A DNA stretch of 33,238 nt from Anaerohalosphaeraceae bacterium. Lineage in GTDB: Bacteria; Planctomycetota; Phycisphaerae; Sedimentisphaerales; Anaerohalosphaeraceae. The stretch spans positions 1 to 33,238 of the forward strand of contig JBBFLK010000027.1 of the NCBI GenBank assembly GCA_037479115.1, written 5' to 3'. The notes beneath the pieces were generated by a model. That model had not been told where the DNA came from, did not search any database, and worked only from the letters and a program-made list of their open reading frames with translations. The position numbers and the translations under genes are program-made. Below, piece after piece: positions 23,812-32,530 of this stretch (the first letter of the stretch is position 1; every line of letters starts with the position of its first letter).

Positions 23812-24543
23812 GTGCGGATACCCCGTTTTTTTTGTCGGGATTTATCCTCTTCAACGGTGCAGCTGGACCCTTCGGAATCGCATCATTTGGCGCATGTTCT
23901 CCGGATCAAGATGGGGGAGACGGTTGAGGTTTTTGACGGCAGGGGGCGACTGGCTTCCGCCCGAGTTTCTTCGATTCAGAAGGACAAAGTTTCATTGATT
24001 CTAAGCGAAATTCACACCTTTCCGGCGCCTGCTTGGAACATTATTTTGGCCGTCAGTATGGCCAAAGCGAACCGTTTCGATTTTCTCGTGGAAAAGTGTA
24101 CGGAATTGGGGGTGGATCATATCATAGCTGTCGTTTATGAACGAACTGTTAAGATGGGGAAAGAATCTACTCTGGCCCGTTATGAGAAGATTGCAGTATC
24201 CGCCGCCAAGCAGTCCGGCCGAGTTTTTCTGCCGCGATTGAGCGGTCCGTGGCCCCTTTCTAAGGCGATAGAACACATCCACATAGAATACCCTCAAGCC
24301 GCCTGGATTTACGGAGAACCTTCTTGTGAACCATCGCCCCAAAAGGGTTTGAAACACGCCGAGGACCTGTCCAGCGGGAAGGACATAGTCTGTCTGGTAG
24401 GACCGGAAGGCGGTTTTACGGAAGCGGAAAAGCAAATCCTGCAGACCTTAGGGGCTTGTTCCGTCCAAATCAATCCGAACGTTCTGCGAATCGAAACCGC
24501 TGCGATTGCGTTCGGAGCTCTTTCGGCTTACTTTCGGTCTTAA
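23812..24543 (+). CDS. rsmE: 16S rRNA m3U1498 methyltransferase RsmE
   Basis: This 243-residue SPOUT-class methyltransferase modifies U1498 of 16S rRNA. The N-terminal PUA-like part shows RIPRFFC and HHLAHVLRIKMGETVEVFDG. The knot region carries KCTELGVDHIIAV, SAAKQSGR, LVGPEGGFTEAE and LRIETAAIAFG, all expected for RsmE. It starts with GTG at 23812, preceded by GAGGGA about 6 nt away. The length is normal. It is probably in its own unit and is followed by the DUF438-hemerythrin gene. Confidence 0.95.
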   Translation: MRIPRFFCRDLSSSTVQLDPSESHHLAHVLRIKMGETVEVFDGRGRLASARVSSIQKDKVSLILSEIHTFPAPAWNIILAVSMAKANRFDFLVEKCTELGVDHIIAVVYERTVKMGKESTLARYEKIAVSAAKQSGRVFLPRLSGPWPLSKAIEHIHIEYPQAAWIYGEPSCEPSPQKGLKHAEDLSSGKDIVCLVGPEGGFTEAEKQILQTLGACSVQINPNVLRIETAAIAFGALSAYFRS

Positions 24544-24661
24544 CAGACTCTTTTTCTTTCCTCTTCTTTTTCCGTCCGGCTGCGGTTTTTCAGAACACGT
24601 CCGTTTGGTCATTTCGTATAAAAGAAGGGGGTGTTTAGAAATCCAAAGAAAGAGTCTGAGT

Positions 24662-25426
24662 ATGAAGACCTCAAAAAAAGATATCTCGTCCAAATTAGCG
24701 GGTCTGCTTGTTCAAATTCACGAGGGCAAAAGCCGCTCTGTGCTTCGTCGAGAGGCCTGTCGTCTGCTGAGCCGTCTTCGCCCGCACGATATTGCCAAAG
24801 CGGAACATCGACTGCTGAAAAGCGGTTTTTCCGCAGAGCAGGTTCAGCAGCTTTGCGCGGCATTTGTCCTGATGGGGGTGATGGAAGCCGGCAAAGCGGA
24901 TATCGTTCGCCGGCTGCCGGATACCCATGTGCTTCGCAAGGTCGCCGCCGAGCATGATTTGTTTCGGTGTTTTCTGGCGGAGCTGGAGGAAGTCGCCGAA
25001 GAGATTCTTCAGCAGAGTTCGCTTTCTCCGGCGAGCCCTGAGCTGATGCGGCTTTCCCACATTCTTGAACATCTCCAGGGAATGGCGGAACACATCGCCC
25101 GTGAAGATGATGTGATTTTCCCGATGCTGAAAAAACAGGGATGGGAATCTCTGTGCCGTTCTGTGGAAAAAGAACATCTATATCTTCAGATTGCGATTGA
25201 AGACCTGCTGAAGCTTCGAATGGCTTTTCAGAATATGTCGTTTGGGGTTTTCAAGAACCAGCTGGCTTCCCTGGTGCGGTATATCGGCCCGGCCATGCGG
25301 GAGCATTTATTCCGGGAGGAATATGTTCTGTTTGCGCTGGCCCTGACCGCGTCGGGAGATTCGTCCGTGTGGGAGTCAATCAAAACGGTCTGCCGGGACA
25401 TTGACTACTGCGGAGTTCATCTGTAA
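24662..25426 (+). CDS. DUF438-hemerythrin (HHE) domain protein
   Basis: This 254-residue cytoplasmic protein begins with a DUF438-like helical domain (about 8-75: LVQIHEGKSRSVLRREACRL, then AKAEHRLLKSGFSAEQVQQL). A hemerythrin-like four-helix domain follows, with H98, H144 and E148 (HIARED), H172 (EHLYL), and H215 and E219 (EHLFREE) as candidate di-iron ligands. DUF438-HHE proteins are thought to sense or handle oxygen, NO or iron. The hcp/Rrf2 operon lies 1.5 kb upstream on the other strand, so a shared stress role is suggestive only. ATG 24662 is used, without a strong SD; upstream codons do not look coding. It ends 23 bp before the convergent metX-metW stop. Confidence 0.8.
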   Translation: MKTSKKDISSKLAGLLVQIHEGKSRSVLRREACRLLSRLRPHDIAKAEHRLLKSGFSAEQVQQLCAAFVLMGVMEAGKADIVRRLPDTHVLRKVAAEHDLFRCFLAELEEVAEEILQQSSLSPASPELMRLSHILEHLQGMAEHIAREDDVIFPMLKKQGWESLCRSVEKEHLYLQIAIEDLLKLRMAFQNMSFGVFKNQLASLVRYIGPAMREHLFREEYVLFALALTASGDSSVWESIKTVCRDIDYCGVHL

Positions 25427-25449
25427 AGCCAGTTTGGTTATTGTCCCCT

Positions 25450-27264
25450 TTAGGACTGATACTTGCTGAGGACATACACGGCCTGTTCGGCCAGCAGATT
25501 CGGCCAAAACCGAAGCGGGCTGTCCACATTTCGCCGAAGGGGAATTTGTTCTTCGACCTGGATACCCAATTCCGTACAGAAACGGTCAAAGTCCTTGATG
25601 GAAAGAAAGTGAATATTGGGAGAATTGTACCAACGATAGGGCAGCTGACGGGTTTGCGGGGCTTGTCCTTTGAAAAAGAGCTGGAAACGGCACTTCCAGT
25701 GAGCAAAGTTTGGGAAACTGACAATGACTTTTTTGGCGATCCGCAAAAGCCGTCGCAGGACCTTTTCCGGGTCCCGAAGGGTCTGGATGGTCTGAGAGAG
25801 AATGGCATAGTCGAACCTGTCGGCCGGATACTCTTCAAGCCCTTTTTCAATATCCTGGTGAATGACGGACAGGCCTCGCTGAATGCAGTGAATGACCAAA
25901 TCTTCGTCGATTTCGATTCCCTGACCGATTACATTCTTGTCCTGGATGAGCCGCACGAGGAGTTCTCCATCTCCGCAGCCGAGGTCTAAGACGCGGCTGC
26001 CGGGTTCAATCAGAGAGTCGATGCGTTCATAGTCGATGCGGATGTGTTTGGAGTGTTCGGCTGAATGGGGTTTGTCCGCTGCGGCGGCAGGGGCGGATGA
26101 AAGAATCGTCCGGCCGGTCTGCACCTGCTGGAATGTGGAATTCAGAAATCCGGAAATCAGGGTGCCCAACTCCTGGACCTCCAGCAGGAAGGCATCGTGG
26201 CCGTAGGGGGAGTGAATATTGCAGTAGGTCACGTCCTTTCCTTCAGCCCCGAGTGCGTGGACGATTTCCTCCGATTGCTCCGGCGGGAAGAGCCAGTCGC
26301 TGCTGAAGCTGACGATGCAGTATCGGCAGGAGGTATTTCGGAAGGCCTGCTGAAGCGTGCCGTATTCGCGGACCAGGTCAAAATAGTCCATGGCTTTGGT
26401 AATATACAGATAGCTGTTGGCGTCAAACCGTTCCGTGAAGGTCTGTCCCTGATAGTCCAGATAGGTTTCAACGGCGAACTCGGAGTTAAAATCATAACTG
26501 TACTGGTCTTTTTTCTGGAGCTGCCGTCCGAATTTCGCCCGCATGGACTGTTCGGACAGGTAGGTAATGTGTCCGATCATCCTTGCAATCGCCAGCCCTC
26601 GGTCGGGGGAACGTTCGTCCGTATATTGGCCCTCGCAGAAGTTCGGGTCGGCCAGGATGGCGTTTCGACCGACGGCGTCAAAGGCGATGGCCTGGGCGTT
26701 CAGACGGGTTGTACTGGCAATGCATACGGCAGAACGGATTCTTTCCGGATAGGCGGCGGCCCACTGGAGGACCTGCATACCGCCCATGGAACCGCCGACG
26801 ACGGCCAGAAGCTGTTCAATGCCCAATGCATCCAGGAGCAGTTTTTGGACAAGCACCATATCCCGGATGGTGATAATCGGGAATTGCAGCCCATAAGGTT
26901 TCCCTGTGGCGGGATTGATGGAAGAAGGGCCTGTCGTGCCCCGACAGCCCCCCAGCACATTGGAGCAAATCACAAAATATCGATTGGTATCAATCGGTTT
27001 TCCGGGGCCGACCATACAGTCCCACCAGCCGGGTTTGCGGTCGTCCGGGCTGTGGTAGCCGGCAACGTGGGCATCGCCGCTGAGGGCATGGCAAATCAAA
27101 ATTGCGTTGTCTTTGGCCTCCGACAGGGTCCCATAGGTTTCATAGGCCACGTCAATCGGCCCTAAGGTTTTCCCGCACTGCAGCCGCAGAGGGGCATCGG
27201 CCTGAACCAGGCGGATCGATTGAGTCTTGACAATGCCGACAGAATTTTTTAAGTCTTTTTCCAT
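25450..27264 (-). CDS. metX: fused homoserine O-acetyltransferase (MetX) and MetW
   Basis: This 604-residue protein joins two methionine biosynthesis proteins. Residues 1-380 are MetX, an alpha/beta-hydrolase acyltransferase making O-acetyl- or O-succinyl-homoserine; the nucleophile is S159 in GGSMGG, with D323 (SSDWLFP) and H356 (YGHDAFLLE) as the remaining triad. An Ala/Pro-rich linker spans about 388-400. Residues 405-604 are MetW, a class I methyltransferase-like fold with [12 protein letters not shown] and [11 protein letters not shown]. MetX and MetW are usually separate neighbouring genes, and MetW is known to be needed for activity of some MetX enzymes, so fusion makes sense. The start is ATG 27264: a -10 box lies only 9 nt before it, so upstream codons are not coding. 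No SD is present. Confidence 0.93.
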   Translation of the reverse strand: MEKDLKNSVGIVKTQSIRLVQADAPLRLQCGKTLGPIDVAYETYGTLSEAKDNAILICHALSGDAHVAGYHSPDDRKPGWWDCMVGPGKPIDTNRYFVICSNVLGGCRGTTGPSSINPATGKPYGLQFPIITIRDMVLVQKLLLDALGIEQLLAVVGGSMGGMQVLQWAAAYPERIRSAVCIASTTRLNAQAIAFDAVGRNAILADPNFCEGQYTDERSPDRGLAIARMIGHITYLSEQSMRAKFGRQLQKKDQYSYDFNSEFAVETYLDYQGQTFTERFDANSYLYITKAMDYFDLVREYGTLQQAFRNTSCRYCIVSFSSDWLFPPEQSEEIVHALGAEGKDVTYCNIHSPYGHDAFLLEVQELGTLISGFLNSTFQQVQTGRTILSSAPAAAADKPHSAEHSKHIRIDYERIDSLIEPGSRVLDLGCGDGELLVRLIQDKNVIGQGIEIDEDLVIHCIQRGLSVIHQDIEKGLEEYPADRFDYAILSQTIQTLRDPEKVLRRLLRIAKKVIVSFPNFAHWKCRFQLFFKGQAPQTRQLPYRWYNSPNIHFLSIKDFDRFCTELGIQVEEQIPLRRNVDSPLRFWPNLLAEQAVYVLSKYQS

Positions 27265-27273
27265 AGTGGACTT

Positions 27274-27301
27274 ATTATAACCAGTGGGTTTCTGATGGCA
27301 A
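27274..27301 (-). promoter_or_regulatory. promoter of the metX-metW fusion, leaderless
   Basis: TTGCCA (27301-27296) matches the -35 consensus at 5 of 6 positions, and TATAAT (27279-27274) is perfect, with a 16-bp spacer. Nine nucleotides separate the -10 from the ATG at 27264, so the transcript would have at most a few leader bases. This fits the lack of an SD sequence. Confidence 0.65.
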
Positions 27302-27355
27302 GCGGTCGGCGGGGGCGATTCTTTTTTTTCAGGCGGATTGAGAATGGAATTTTGC

Positions 27356-27383
27356 TTGAAAAACATCCGGGGCTCCGGTAGAG
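27356..27383 (+). promoter_or_regulatory. possible promoter of tRNA-Arg and pta
   Basis: TTGAAA (27356-27361) and TAGAGT (27378-27383) are 16 bp apart, each matching consensus at 4 or 5 of 6 positions. A start near 27390 would leave a leader of about 47 nt before the tRNA. It is divergent from the metX promoter. Confidence 0.4.
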
Positions 27384-27436
27384 TACAGCATATCGTACAT
27401 AGGGGAGGAACGTCCGAAACAGCGGACGGGCTGAAT

Positions 27437-27510
<74 letters not shown>

Positions 27511-27564
27511 TTTTGTTTTTTCGGCAGGCAAAAAAGGCATCTCATATTGGAAAGAAATCGGATT

Positions 27565-28557
27565 ATGAGTTTTTTGGAGAAAATCCTTCAGCAGGCGTCT
27601 CGACTTCAAAAAACCATTGTATTGGCAGAGGGTTCAGATAAGCGGGTGCTGGAAGCGGCAAAGATTCTGACCGCCCGAAAAGCAGCCCGCATTGTTGTTC
27701 TGGGGGAAACTGACCAGGTGTACAGGGACTTAAAGACCCTCGGGGCTCAAACGGATGAAATCCGGGTTATCGACCCCAAAAAATCGGAGCATCGTCAGCG
27801 GTATGCGGAGTGTCTTTATGAAATCCGCAAGTCCAAAGGACTGACTATGGAAGAGGCGGAGAAACTGGTCGAGGATAATATTTATTTCGGGACGCTGATG
27901 GTCAAAACCGGGGATGCAGACGGTCTGGTCGGCGGGGCGATTCATGCCTCTGCGGATATGATCCGGCCTGCGCTGCAGATTATTCGCCCGGCAGAAGGAT
28001 TTAAGACCATTTCCAGCGTTTTCTTTATGTGCCGCGGAGAGGAAATCTATCTGTTTGCAGATTGCGGTTTGGTGGAGTACCCGACGACGGCGCAGTTGTC
28101 TGATATTGCGGTTTCAACCGCGATTACGGCGATGCAGTTCGGGATTGAGCCGAGGATTGCGATGCTGTCTTATTCTACCAAGGGTTCCGCCAAGTCTGAA
28201 GGGGCAATGAAGGTGGCAATGGCAGCGGAGAGAACCCGTGAGAAGGTCGGGCATCTATTCGGCTACGGCGGGAAGGTTCTGGTGGACGGGGAGCTCCAGT
28301 TTGATGCGGCGTTTGTTCCGGAGGTGGCCGCTTTGAAATGCCCGGACAGTCCGCTGAAAGGCCGGGCGAATGTGTTTATTTTCCCCAATCTGGAGGCGGG
28401 CAACATCTGCTATAAGGCTGTCCAGCGGCTGGGCAATTTTGAGGCATACGGTCCGATTCTGCAGGGGCTGGCGCGTCCGGTCAATGACCTGTCCCGCGGC
28501 TGTGTGCCGGAAGATATCGTCGGCACGGCGGCGATTACGGCCCTGCAGGCCCAGTAA
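27565..28557 (+). CDS. pta: phosphate acetyltransferase
   Basis: This 330-residue protein is the short-form PTA/PTB-family phosphate acetyltransferase, converting acetyl-CoA and phosphate to acetyl phosphate in the cytoplasm. It shows TIVLAEGSDKRVLEAAKIL at the N-terminus, KTGDADGLVGGAIHASADMIRPALQII, AMLSYSTKGSAKS, VLVDGELQFDAAFVP and GRANVFIFPNLEAGNICYK. ATG 27565 is preferred over TTG 27547 because GGAAAG lies at a normal distance and homologues start there. The length is normal. No acetate kinase is adjacent. It lies 54 bp after tRNA-Arg. Confidence 0.95.
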   Translation: MSFLEKILQQASRLQKTIVLAEGSDKRVLEAAKILTARKAARIVVLGETDQVYRDLKTLGAQTDEIRVIDPKKSEHRQRYAECLYEIRKSKGLTMEEAEKLVEDNIYFGTLMVKTGDADGLVGGAIHASADMIRPALQIIRPAEGFKTISSVFFMCRGEEIYLFADCGLVEYPTTAQLSDIAVSTAITAMQFGIEPRIAMLSYSTKGSAKSEGAMKVAMAAERTREKVGHLFGYGGKVLVDGELQFDAAFVPEVAALKCPDSPLKGRANVFIFPNLEAGNICYKAVQRLGNFEAYGPILQGLARPVNDLSRGCVPEDIVGTAAITALQAQ

Positions 28558-28691
28558 AGAAAAAGCACGCAACTTCTTTTTTTCTTCATAAATTAGGTGT
28601 TCTTTAATTTTTTTTTCTTGACAGAAAAACGTGTTTGGGTAAATCGAGCTTTATAAAATAAAGTACTTTTTGAAAACAAAGGAGATGGAAA

Positions 28692-29318
28692 ATGGAAACG
28701 ATGCAGAACGATGACAGTCTGAATCTGACAAGAGAGGAAGATCTTCGTTTTGTGCGTGCCTTGCTTGCCCAGACTCGACGGGATTTTGATCCGGGAATTG
28801 TGATTTTCATTACATGGGGCTTGATTTGCCTGCTTGGCTACAATGGAACATTCTTGTTCGTTTCTTCTCAACATGACCACTGGATCAGTCCCATGTGGTT
28901 TGGTCTGCTGACTGTTGGAGGTGTTTTCAGCATGGTTTTTGGATATCGACTCTTGAAAAATCAGCGAAAAAAAGGATTTGTTTCACACATCGATATTCAA
29001 ATGAACTGGCTGTGGGCGATTGCTGTCGGGAACGGATTGCTTTGGTCGCTGCTTGGGTATTTTCGAGATTTTTATGGCGGGCCGGGTTTTTTCTGGGCAT
29101 TCATCTATGCCGTAGCCCTTTCTATGACCGGCGTTGTCTATACGCGTGAATGGCTGGCAGGGGGAATGCTGATTGTGGCGGGTATGCTGCTGGCTCACTT
29201 TTTCAGTCCGTATGCGTATGTCATTCTCGGCTTTTCCATAGCAGCGGGCTGTATTCTTCCGGCCGTCGTTTCACGAAATCGTCTCAAAAAGATGAGGAAG
29301 AACATTGCGTCAAAATAA
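28692..29318 (+). CDS. six-helix integral membrane protein of unknown function
   Basis: This 208-residue protein is not assigned to a family. After a charged 30-residue N-terminus there are six hydrophobic segments, at about residues 36-56, 66-88, 105-123, 131-149, 154-171 and 174-193, and a basic C-terminal tail (SRNRLKKMRKN). A strong AAAGGAG lies just before the ATG. The last 14 nt overlap the winged-helix regulator, so the two are probably translationally coupled. Pairs of a small multi-helix membrane protein and a winged-helix regulator are frequent, with the regulator controlling the pair. The 130-bp gap after pta is AT-rich, with TTGACA at 28618-28623 but no good -10. Confidence 0.7.
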   Translation: METMQNDDSLNLTREEDLRFVRALLAQTRRDFDPGIVIFITWGLICLLGYNGTFLFVSSQHDHWISPMWFGLLTVGGVFSMVFGYRLLKNQRKKGFVSHIDIQMNWLWAIAVGNGLLWSLLGYFRDFYGGPGFFWAFIYAVALSMTGVVYTREWLAGGMLIVAGMLLAHFFSPYAYVILGFSIAAGCILPAVVSRNRLKKMRKNIASK

Positions 29319-29601
29319 TGTTCCATTTGATGAACTGCTTCTCTCGCGTGCCCGACTGAGTCTGCTGTCCGCACTCTTGTCCGGCGATGAGATTGAGTTT
29401 ACGGTGCTTCGGAATATGCTGGGGCTTTCGGACGGCAATTTGAGCGTCCAGATACGCAAACTGGAGGAGGCCGGCTATCTGAAGGTGAAAAAAGTCTTTG
29501 TAGAGCGAAGGCCGAAAACGTTTTGCAAAATCACCGAAAAAGGCCGGCAGGCTTTGGAATCCTTTACAAATTATTTGAACAGCTTGGTTCATGAAAAATG
29601 A
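29305..29601 (+). CDS. winged-helix DNA-binding regulator
   Basis: This 98-residue protein is a single winged-helix domain similar to the HTH_27/MarR-like group: RARLSLLSALLSGDEIEF, then LRNMLGLSDGNLSVQIRKLEEAGYLKVKK (helix-turn-helix) and KTFCKITEKGRQALESF (wing and last helix). The TTG start at 29305 has AGGAAG just upstream and lies inside the end of the membrane-protein gene. Such small regulators usually control neighbouring membrane proteins. No effector domain is present, so the signal is unknown. Confidence 0.78.
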   Translation: MRQNNVPFDELLLSRARLSLLSALLSGDEIEFTVLRNMLGLSDGNLSVQIRKLEEAGYLKVKKVFVERRPKTFCKITEKGRQALESFTNYLNSLVHEK

Positions 29602-29627
29602 TTTTTTGAAAACAAGGAGGTTCGATT

Positions 29628-29864
29628 TTGAACAATCTGCATTTGATGCCACCGGAACACTGGCTGATGGAATTCCGTATTGATTTGAGTGAAAAACCGG
29701 CTGGTCTTCAGGATCCATCAGAAATCTATAAACGATTGTCTGAATGGCTGTCCAGTCATGGTTATGACAGAATTGACAATTATCAGGAATGCTTTGATAA
29801 GAACGATTCGGGTGATTATTCTCAAATGGAAACTACCATTATGGTGCCCGTTGAGAAGCGCTGA
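29628..29864 (+). CDS. small hypothetical protein
   Basis: This 78-residue soluble acidic protein is not recognised: MNNLHLMPPEHWLMEFRIDL, then a helix rich in Glu and Lys, and a final beta-like MVPVEKR. The start is TTG 29628, with a perfect AAGGAGG (29614-29620) 7 nt upstream, which makes it likely to be a real gene. It lies between the regulator (26 bp upstream) and the LigD-type gene (3 bp downstream), so it is probably in one operon with both. Confidence 0.65.
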   Translation: MNNLHLMPPEHWLMEFRIDLSEKPAGLQDPSEIYKRLSEWLSSHGYDRIDNYQECFDKNDSGDYSQMETTIMVPVEKR

Positions 29865-29867
29865 CAA

Positions 29868-30239
29868 GTGGAATCTCTTTCGAAACAGTTTGTTGTTCAC
29901 AAGCATATTACATCGGCGGGTGTACATTGGGATTGGATGCTTGAAGGAGAAAGGACGCTGCAAACGTGGAGAGTAAATTGTCCGCCGCAGGAGGTGGGGC
30001 AGGAGCCGGTTCAGGCGGACAGGATTGCCGACCATGATATCCGTTTCCTTACATATGAAGGGCCTGTGCAGCAGGGTACGGGAAGGGTGCAGCGGGAAGA
30101 CAGAGGGCGGCTGACTATTTTGAAAAGGACCGACTCCCAAATCCTTTTCCGCCTGGAAGGAGAGGTTTTGGCGGATTCTTTTGCTTTCATCTTTGAGCAG
30201 GGGAAGTGGTTCATTTGCCGCATTTCCCAGAAGGACTAA
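29868..30239 (+). CDS. LigD 3'-phosphoesterase-domain protein, stand-alone
   Basis: This 123-residue protein resembles the phosphoesterase domain of bacterial DNA ligase D: FVVHKH, VHWDWMLEG, LQTWRVNCPP, DHDIRFLTYEG and QGTGRV. From memory, the Pseudomonas LigD active site uses H42, H48, D50, R52, H84 and Y88. Aligned residues here are H13, H20, D22, M24, H56 and F60, so the arginine and the tyrosine are replaced. Activity may be weak or altered. It starts with GTG 29868, with only a weak GAGAAG upstream. Its stop directly abuts the stop of the convergent CDF gene, with no gap. Confidence 0.72.
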   Translation: MESLSKQFVVHKHITSAGVHWDWMLEGERTLQTWRVNCPPQEVGQEPVQADRIADHDIRFLTYEGPVQQGTGRVQREDRGRLTILKRTDSQILFRLEGEVLADSFAFIFEQGKWFICRISQKD

Positions 30240-31151
30240 CTATCGGCGCAGTTCCGGCAGGTCCGGTTCGACGTGCACGATGACATTGACCGGCCGCGGA
30301 AGCCGATTGTGAAGGGACACCTCCAGCTCGTGGGAAATAGCGTGGGCCTCCGTGATGGTCAGCGTGGGGTCCACAAGAATATGCACATCCAGAAAGATTT
30401 CCCGCCCCACACGCCGGGTTCGGAGCTGATGCCACTGGGCTATCCGGGGCTGTTCGGTGAGAATGGTTTTGATTTGTCCGAGTGTCTGCTGATCAGCGGC
30501 CTGTTCGCTGAATTCGTTCAGACAGTCGGTAAAGATGCGGACGGCGACGAAAATAATCATCAGGCCGACGACAATCGCCGCCAGATGGTCTCCGTACGGG
30601 TAATTCAGAAAACGGACGCAGGCTGCTCCGATGAGTACGGCGATGGAGCTGAAGGCATCGCTGCGATGATGCCAGGCATTGGCGTAGAGTGTCGTGCTGT
30701 GGCAGCGGATGGCTGTGCGGCGGGTTATCTGATAGAGCCATTCTTTGGTAATGATGGACAGTCCCGCAATCCAAAGAACGGCCAAGGGCATAAAGGGGGT
30801 CGGGTGTTCCGAAGCCGACAGGCGGGCGATTTCGACGGCGGATTTATAAATCATCCCTCCGCCGACAAGTCCCAGCACCAGGGCAATCACGGCGGTACTG
30901 AAGGTTTCCAGCCGGCCGTGTCCGAAAGGGTGCGTCGAATCCGGTTCCTTCGTGCCCCAGTGAATTCCGACCAAGACAGCCAGGTCGGTGAGCAGGTCGG
31001 AAAGCGAATGGACGGCATCCGCCACCAGCCCGATGGAACCGGCCCAAAATCCCACAAGCGCCTTGATGACAGCCAGAAAGAGATTCATCCACAGCCCTAC
31101 AAGTGTGATGCGGCGAATCTGCGGATTGTCTGCGAACAAATGGGAGTTCAT
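30240..31151 (-). CDS. cation diffusion facilitator (CDF) exporter
   Basis: This 303-residue inner-membrane divalent metal exporter has a six-helix transmembrane domain and a cytoplasmic C-terminal domain. H48-x3-D52 (VHSLSD) and H161-x3-D165 (HHRSD) form the HD-HD transport site typical of zinc-type CDF proteins; HPFGHGRLE is another family motif. The C-terminal domain ends VNVIVHVEPDLPEL. ATG 31151 overlaps the phosphohexomutase stop as ATGA, so translation is coupled; an upstream TTG at 31172 is unlikely. The metal (Zn, Co, Cd) is inferred from motifs. Confidence 0.92.
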   Translation of the reverse strand: MNSHLFADNPQIRRITLVGLWMNLFLAVIKALVGFWAGSIGLVADAVHSLSDLLTDLAVLVGIHWGTKEPDSTHPFGHGRLETFSTAVIALVLGLVGGGMIYKSAVEIARLSASEHPTPFMPLAVLWIAGLSIITKEWLYQITRRTAIRCHSTTLYANAWHHRSDAFSSIAVLIGAACVRFLNYPYGDHLAAIVVGLMIIFVAVRIFTDCLNEFSEQAADQQTLGQIKTILTEQPRIAQWHQLRTRRVGREIFLDVHILVDPTLTITEAHAISHELEVSLHNRLPRPVNVIVHVEPDLPELRR

Positions 31152-32530
31152 GGTTTCAAAACCGATTGACAAATGGTTTCAATTGTTCGCCGCAGGCCGG
31201 CGGACGCCTCGGCGGAACGCGTTTCAAAAATGATTCGGACGATGGGCTCGGTGTTGCTGGTGCGGATATGGAGCCAGCCGTCCGGCAGGTCGAGCCGGCA
31301 GCCGTCCCGAGTGTCTCTTTTGGCCTGAGGGAAGGCGGAGCAGGCGGCCTGGAAAAGCGCCTGTGCCTGTTCGGCATCGGCGGTGTATTTGAGTTTAACC
31401 ATTTCGTAACGGCCGATTTCCTCGGTCAATTGCCGGACGGACTTTCCGGTTTGGGCCATCAGCTGCAGGGTTAAGGCCATCGCCACCAGACTGTCGCGGA
31501 CGGGACCGACCCGCAGGTCAATCACACCGCCGTTGCCTTCGCCGCCGATGATGCACTGGTGCTCCAGCATGGTATTGGCCACATGGGCTTCGCCGACGGG
31601 GGTGCGCAGAACAGTTCCGCCGAAGCGGGCGGCGATGTCGTCTATCATTCTGGATGTGGACAGGTTGGCGGCGGCCTTGCCCCCCGGCTGTTCGGAGAAA
31701 CGCAGCAGGGCGGCAAAGGCGAGGGTGTATTCTTCTCCAATATACGTTCCCTGCTCATCCACGATGGCCAGCCGGTCGGCATCCGGGTCCTGCGCAAAAC
31801 CCAGGTCGGCGCCGGACAGCCGGACTTTTTCGCAGAGAGTCTGAAGATTCTCCTGAACCGGTTCCGGTTTGTGGGCAAATCGTCCGGACGGTTCGAGGTT
31901 GATGCCGATAATTCGGCAGCCGAGCTCCTCGAGGAGTTTTTGGGCCTCCGGACCGCCGGCTCCGTTGATGCTGTCCAGAACGACAGTGTATTTGCGCCGG
32001 CGAATCAGTTCGGGATTGACGATAGACAGGACCTTGTCCACGTGAATGCGGACGGTCTGTGTATTGGAGGAAATGGCACCGCAGCGGACGGCATCGACAT
32101 AGCGGATTTGCTTTTCGATAAATCGCCGGCGTATCTGTTCGGCCAGCGGTTTCGGCGGGGCGATGCCGTTGTCCAGCAGAAGTTTGATGCCGTTGTATTC
32201 GATGGGGTTGTGGCTGGCGGTGATGACAACGCCGCCCTGACAGCCCAGATGGCGGACCATCAGGCCGGCCGCAGGGGTCGAACAGATTCCCAAATCGATG
32301 ACGTCCACGCCTGCACTGCAGAGACCGGACGCTGCGGCGGCGGCAAACATCGCCCCGCTGATGCGGGAGTCCCTTCCTAAAACCACGACGGGTTTGCCGG
32401 CAGCACGGCCCCACTGTTCGTTCAGGAATGTCCCGAAGGCCGCACCGTATAACGAGGCCGTTTCCGGGAAGAAGTTCTCTCCCACCAGTCCCCGCAGTCC
32501 GCTGATGCTGATAATCAATTCCTGCTTCAT
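31148..32530 (-). CDS. phosphohexomutase (phosphoglucosamine/phosphomannomutase family)
   Basis: This 460-residue alpha-D-phosphohexomutase interconverts sugar 1- and 6-phosphates. S106 in ITASHNP is the phosphoserine; DPDADR is the metal loop, GGEGNGG the sugar-specificity loop and RTSNTEPIVRI the phosphate-binding loop. The GEGNGG form is, as I recall, frequent in archaeal-type GlmM-like enzymes, so the substrate may be glucosamine phosphate. ATG 32530 is used because homologues begin ISGLRG; there is no good SD. The frame stays open to an ATG at 32974 that has a strong SD and promoter, but the 148-residue extension is low-complexity. Cotranscribed with the CDF exporter by an ATGA overlap. 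Confidence 0.9.
   Translation of the reverse strand: MKQELIISISGLRGLVGENFFPETASLYGAAFGTFLNEQWGRAAGKPVVVLGRDSRISGAMFAAAAASGLCSAGVDVIDLGICSTPAAGLMVRHLGCQGGVVITASHNPIEYNGIKLLLDNGIAPPKPLAEQIRRRFIEKQIRYVDAVRCGAISSNTQTVRIHVDKVLSIVNPELIRRRKYTVVLDSINGAGGPEAQKLLEELGCRIIGINLEPSGRFAHKPEPVQENLQTLCEKVRLSGADLGFAQDPDADRLAIVDEQGTYIGEEYTLAFAALLRFSEQPGGKAAANLSTSRMIDDIAARFGGTVLRTPVGEAHVANTMLEHQCIIGGEGNGGVIDLRVGPVRDSLVAMALTLQLMAQTGKSVRQLTEEIGRYEMVKLKYTADAEQAQALFQAACSAFPQAKRDTRDGCRLDLPDGWLHIRTSNTEPIVRIIFETRSAEASAGLRRTIETICQSVLKP

Noticed and set aside
28558-28620. Terminator after pta
   Set aside because: T-runs are present, but no stable stem precedes them.
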